From JAKZRT01 sp965247915 (GTDB lineage: Bacteria > Pseudomonadota > Alphaproteobacteria > Rhodobacterales > Rhodobacteraceae): 64,000 nt of DNA. Each line of letters starts with the position of its first letter. The first letter of the stretch is position 1. Below, piece by piece: positions 61,294 through 64,000 of the stretch. A model generated the notes under the pieces. It searched no databases and was not told the origin of the DNA. It saw nothing but the letters and a program-made list of their open reading frames with translations. Location: NCBI GenBank assembly GCA_965247915.1, contig OZ252048.1, positions 1,302,001 through 1,366,000 of the forward strand, given 5' to 3'. The position numbers and the translations under genes are program-made.

Positions 61294-61357
61294 CCTGTGA
61301 CCTGCCCCCAATTTGAGGGCCACTTTTAGGTAGACTCTGTTCCTCTTTTGTTTGCCA

Positions 61358-62224
61358 TTATTCGGCGGCGTGAGCAATGGGCGGTGGCGCGGAGCCTTCA
61401 GATAGCTCAAGCGTCGCTGCCCATTGCGGTTTATGGAAAGGCCTGTTTGCGGCAAATTCTTCCGGGGTTTGATAGTTCAGCGAAGAGTGGGGCCGGTTTT
61501 GATTGTAATCGATCCGCCAGTCCTCGATGATCCTTTCTGCCCCGGCCAGCGAGGTGAACCAGTTCAAGTTCAGGCATTCTTCGCGAAACCGGCCGTTGAA
61601 ACTTTCGATGTAGGCGTTCTGGGTCGGCTTGCCCGGGTCGATGAAGTAGAGCTGCACGCCGTGATCATCTGCCCAGCCATCAAGCGCGCGGCCTCGTAGT
61701 TCAGGCCCATTGTCAACGGTCAGAACATCCGGGTACCCCCGCTCACGAGCCACCCGTTCCAGCATTTCCACCACGCGGGAGCCGGGGATCGACAGGGCCA
61801 CATCAATCGCCGGACATTCCCGTGTGCAGTCGTCTTTCAGATTGACGGTGCGGAACTTCCTGCCGTTGGCGAGCGCATCCATGGTGAAGTCCAGGCTCCA
61901 CCGCTGGTTGGCGGCGATCGGGCACCAGGCGCCTTCGCGCACGCCCTTGGGGATTTTCTTGCGATTGCGGCGGCGCAGGGTCAGGCGCTCCTCTCGGTAA
62001 AGTCGCTCCACCACTTTCACGTTCACCTTGAAACCCTCCTGGCCAAGCTTGGCATGCAACATGCGATAGCCATAGCGTCGGTGTTTGCCGGAAAGCGTGA
62101 CCAGCCGTTCCCGTATCCTCGCATGGCGATCCGGCCTTCCTCTGTATTCATTACTCGATCTGGAAAACCCAATCAGCCCACAGGCCCGCCGAGTTGAAAA
62201 CTGATAGTCACGGCAAAGAACCAT
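61358..62224 (-). CDS. IS3-family transposase OrfB, copy 2
   Basis: The 288-residue catalytic part, identical to that at 44212-45078 except Gly for Glu in the TSLAGAE segment, a change outside the DDE residues. Normally made as an OrfAB fusion through the slippery A AAA AAC at 62257-62263 (minus). Confidence 0.94.
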   Translation of the reverse strand: MVLCRDYQFSTRRACGLIGFSRSSNEYRGRPDRHARIRERLVTLSGKHRRYGYRMLHAKLGQEGFKVNVKVVERLYREERLTLRRRNRKKIPKGVREGAWCPIAANQRWSLDFTMDALANGRKFRTVNLKDDCTRECPAIDVALSIPGSRVVEMLERVARERGYPDVLTVDNGPELRGRALDGWADDHGVQLYFIDPGKPTQNAYIESFNGRFREECLNLNWFTSLAGAERIIEDWRIDYNQNRPHSSLNYQTPEEFAANRPFHKPQWAATLELSEGSAPPPIAHAAE

Positions 62225-62250
62225 GACTGCTTCCCGGCGGCTTGCAGGCT

Positions 62251-62517
62251 TCAGAAGTTTTTTGCCAGAAGCCCTTTCAGGCCAGCATTATCAAGCATGG
62301 TTTCGGCCAGCAGCTTCTTCAGCTTGCCGTTCTCCGATTCCAGGTCTTTCAGCCGCCTGACATCGGAAATCTGAAGGCCGCCATACCTGGCTTTCCATTT
62401 GTAAAAGGTGGCATCCGACATACCGTGCTTACGGCACAACTCGGACACTTTCGCACCCGCCGCATACTCCTGAATGATCCGAACAATCTGCTCTTCGCTA
62501 AACCGTGACTTGCGCAT
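62251..62517 (-). CDS. IS3-family transposase OrfA, copy 2
   Basis: The 88-residue DNA-binding partner, identical in sequence to 43919-44185. It ends just after the frameshift heptamer. Confidence 0.94.
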   Translation of the reverse strand: MRKSRFSEEQIVRIIQEYAAGAKVSELCRKHGMSDATFYKWKARYGGLQISDVRRLKDLESENGKLKKLLAETMLDNAGLKGLLAKNF

Positions 62518-62640
62518 TCTCTGTTCTCCTCGTTCTCGTGAACATTAAGCGAACAGATCCTCCTTTCAAATGGACCAGTTTTCGGGGAGCAGGTCAGTCG
62601 GGCCTTAAGAGTCTTCTAACTGAGTGATATTCAATAAGGA

Positions 62641-62669
62641 TTGACACTCGTCTAAATGAGGATTACGCG
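62641..62669 (+). promoter_or_regulatory. Possible promoter of the integrase cassette
   Basis: TTGACA at 62641-62646 is a consensus -35 box; with 17-base spacing the -10 would be TACGCG at 62664-62669, which is weak. It lies just before the first cassette gene at 62676. Confidence 0.3.
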
Positions 62670-62675
62670 TTAAGA

Positions 62676-63413
62676 ATGAAGTCGGGTGCGTTCATCAAGA
62701 TTGTGGCCGAAGCCTACAGGGTCGAGGAAAAGACAGTGTCGCTCTACGCGCGCTTGATGAAAGAGGCGGGATTGATCACGTCTGGCGCACGCGGGGTGAA
62801 TGCACCGCACATGCACCCGCGCGACGCAGTACGCTTGACGATTGCGCTTCTCGCCACGGGTACGGCCGCACACGCGGTCAAGGTTTATCTGCGGTTCGCT
62901 GAGATGACCTACCAACCCGACCGCTCAAAGGGGCCTCACCCAGTCAGCCTCGGTATGCATGAAGGGGCAAAGCTGGAATCGGTGCTGCTCCACATGTTTA
63001 CGACAGACATGTTCCCAGCGAACGTAGAGGGCGGCGGGCCGTTCGAGTGCGCACCCTATCTCGAACTGCAAGAGAATCAGCGAATTGCCACCATTGAGCA
63101 TTCGCTGCTGGCGGACGGTGAGTATGATAACGAAGGTGAGCGCGGCGGACTTTTCTTCTCCACGCGCAACCGCCCCGAGGACATGGCGGTGGACGACCGT
63201 CGCGCGCATGGCGGTATTTTCATGTCGCGCGGTGTCGCACCAATCGCTCTGAGTGTGTGTGCGCTACCGTTCCATCTGGAACGGCGCGACAAAGTGTCGT
63301 GTGAAACGATGAACTCCGAGACAGAGGAGGAAAAAGAACAGCGCCACCGCTACGGCAAATTCACTGCCGAGAAGGGGCTTTGGTTCGAGCGTGATTTGGG
63401 GGAGGGCGAGTAA
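62676..63413 (+). CDS. Hypothetical protein of an integrase cassette, HTH-like N-terminus
   Basis: A 245-residue protein. The first 35 residues (VAEAYRVEEKTVSLYARLMKEAG) look like a helix-turn-helix, followed by GVNAPHMHPRDAVRLTIALL. The rest has no recognised domain. Its TAA shares one base with the next start (TAATG), and the integrase gene follows, so the three form one small operon. It may regulate excision or the integrase, which is inference from position. Confidence 0.7.
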   Translation: MKSGAFIKIVAEAYRVEEKTVSLYARLMKEAGLITSGARGVNAPHMHPRDAVRLTIALLATGTAAHAVKVYLRFAEMTYQPDRSKGPHPVSLGMHEGAKLESVLLHMFTTDMFPANVEGGGPFECAPYLELQENQRIATIEHSLLADGEYDNEGERGGLFFSTRNRPEDMAVDDRRAHGGIFMSRGVAPIALSVCALPFHLERRDKVSCETMNSETEEEKEQRHRYGKFTAEKGLWFERDLGEGE

Positions 63414-63613
63414 TGCCACCCCCGAAAGCGATCGTCACGCAATCCGACATGACCCGTCGCTTCAAGGCGTGGAAGACCGTCTATGGCAGCGATCCGGTCT
63501 GCCGCTTTCTGCCGGACGGCACGATGGAACTCGCGCCCGCCAAGGCGGCGCAGCCGTCCGACGGCGACATGACCCCGCTGCAAAAGTGGAAGGCTGACAA
63601 TGCCGCAATCTGA
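63413..63613 (+). CDS. Hypothetical 66-residue protein before the integrase
   Basis: A small, mostly hydrophilic protein that starts on the stop of the previous gene and overlaps the integrase start by 14 bases. No family was recognised. Such a small gene next to an integrase could be an excisionase-like factor, but the sequence has no clear DNA-binding motif. Confidence 0.6.
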   Translation: MPPPKAIVTQSDMTRRFKAWKTVYGSDPVCRFLPDGTMELAPAKAAQPSDGDMTPLQKWKADNAAI

Positions 63614-64000
63614 TTTGCCCAAAGGTGTGCATCGCGTCCGGCGCAAGGTGACGGGCGGTGTTCGATTTCATTTCTACGCGTGGCGCGGTGGCCCTAAATT
63701 CTGGACCGATGATCAGCGCAAGCCCACCGATCCGGCGTTCTATCACGCCTTCGCGGAAGCGACGGCCAGGCCGAAACCCGCTGACTACATGACGCCGCAA
63801 ATGGTCGATGACTTCCTATCCAGCACGGCCATGCCGAATGGCGAGCGTTCACGGGCCGATCTGCGGAAATGGGGCCTGCGCTTTGCCGAACACTTCAAAG
63901 ATGCGCCGACCGTCATCTTCGTGGAGCGCGGATCGCGTGGTGAAATGAACGCGTGGCGGGCGCTCTGGAAGCATTCGCCCAAACAGCACGATATGGCAGG
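63600..64000 (+). CDS. Site-specific integrase (tyrosine recombinase), 5' part
   Basis: The frame opens at ATG 63600 and is open to the window edge (about 133 residues seen). It begins MPQSDLPKGVHRVRRKVTGG, followed by FHFYAWRGGPKFW and, at about residue 62-130, a core-binding-type helical domain (TPQMVDDFLSS ... ALWKHSPKQHDMA). This is the N-terminal layout of phage-type integrases common in Rhodobacteraceae. The catalytic R...HxxR...Y residues lie beyond the window. It probably drives the mobility of an element extending right. Confidence 0.8.
   Translation, partial: MPQSDLPKGVHRVRRKVTGGVRFHFYAWRGGPKFWTDDQRKPTDPAFYHAFAEATARPKPADYMTPQMVDDFLSSTAMPNGERSRADLRKWGLRFAEHFKDAPTVIFVERGSRGEMNAWRALWKHSPKQHDMA

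Larger units (their letters stand above)
61298..62596 (-). mobile_element. IS3-family (IS407 group) element, copy 2, inverted
   Basis: The 1299-bp mirror image of 43840-45138 with at least one base difference (in OrfB). Its inner end is preceded by an extra TGACCTG (61291-61297), which duplicates the first bases of the IS end. No 4-bp target duplication is seen. It interrupts the IS1182-type transposase and with copy 1 brackets about 16 kb. Confidence 0.93.

Overview
The window comes from an alphaproteobacterium of the Rhodobacteraceae (roseobacter-like) type. The evidence is the alphaproteobacterial nuo operon with interspersed small unknown ORFs, a DUF5333-type protein next to nuoG, the birA-coaX-rnj order after nuoN, the tatABC layout, a homogentisate cluster of the roseobacter kind, and mostly high-GC coding sequence. 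These are family-level judgements made by eye; no search was run.

Layout. 1-14923: end of a MAPEG gene, a DUF5333-like protein, then nuoG-H-I-J-K-L-M-N (most of complex I; nuoA-F are presumably upstream) with three small extra ORFs, followed by birA, coaX and RNase J. 14938-20184 (minus strand): DEAD-box helicase, a lipoprotein, a glycosyltransferase and prfC. 20209-24089: an apparently duplicated and decayed segment with a nonsense-interrupted Ig-like protein, a small membrane protein sharing its C-terminal tail, a methyltransferase and an SDR. 24180-27795: an orphan ABC ATPase, tatABC and an AAA+ ATPase truncated by an IS66-type element (27779-30252). 30504-38318: homogentisate/tyrosine catabolism (hmgA, maiA, fahA, flavin monooxygenase, DinB, MBL-fold protein, MarR regulator) with a Phd/PIN toxin-antitoxin pair. 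38380-39192: yidD-rnpA-rpmH. 39487-43532: a TVP38 protein, then a flavin disulfide oxidoreductase with an in-frame TAG and a frameshifted sensor kinase.

A tRNA-Arg(ACG) at 43615 marks the start of a mobile, mosaic region reaching the right edge. Two nearly identical 1299-bp IS3-family elements in opposite orientation (43840-45138 and 61298-62596) bracket about 16 kb. That interval holds an IS481-type element inserted into a remnant of itself, the wreck of a trimeric autotransporter adhesin with about 43 heptad repeats, a DUF3859-like secreted protein, a polyamine-type ABC importer with a divergent GntR regulator and class III aminotransferase, and an AT-richer cluster of HisA-, HisH- and HisF-like proteins plus a truncated DegT-type aminotransferase. 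Further IS3, IS21 and IS1182 remnants follow. Beyond the second IS, a three-gene cassette ends in the N-terminal part of an integrase that runs off the window.

Themes. (1) Housekeeping bioenergetics and RNA metabolism are intact, while several accessory genes carry single inactivating lesions (TAA 21213, TAG 40778, frameshift near 42315, several in the adhesin, a 22-bp duplication in IS66 tnpA). This points to recent decay, or to assembly error that reads would expose. (2) The strongest candidate for unfamiliar biology is the HisA/HisH/HisF/DegT set. Its HisF-like member lacks the second catalytic aspartate (Gln at position 130), so it is unlikely to be ordinary histidine biosynthesis. No CRISPR array or clear defence system was seen.
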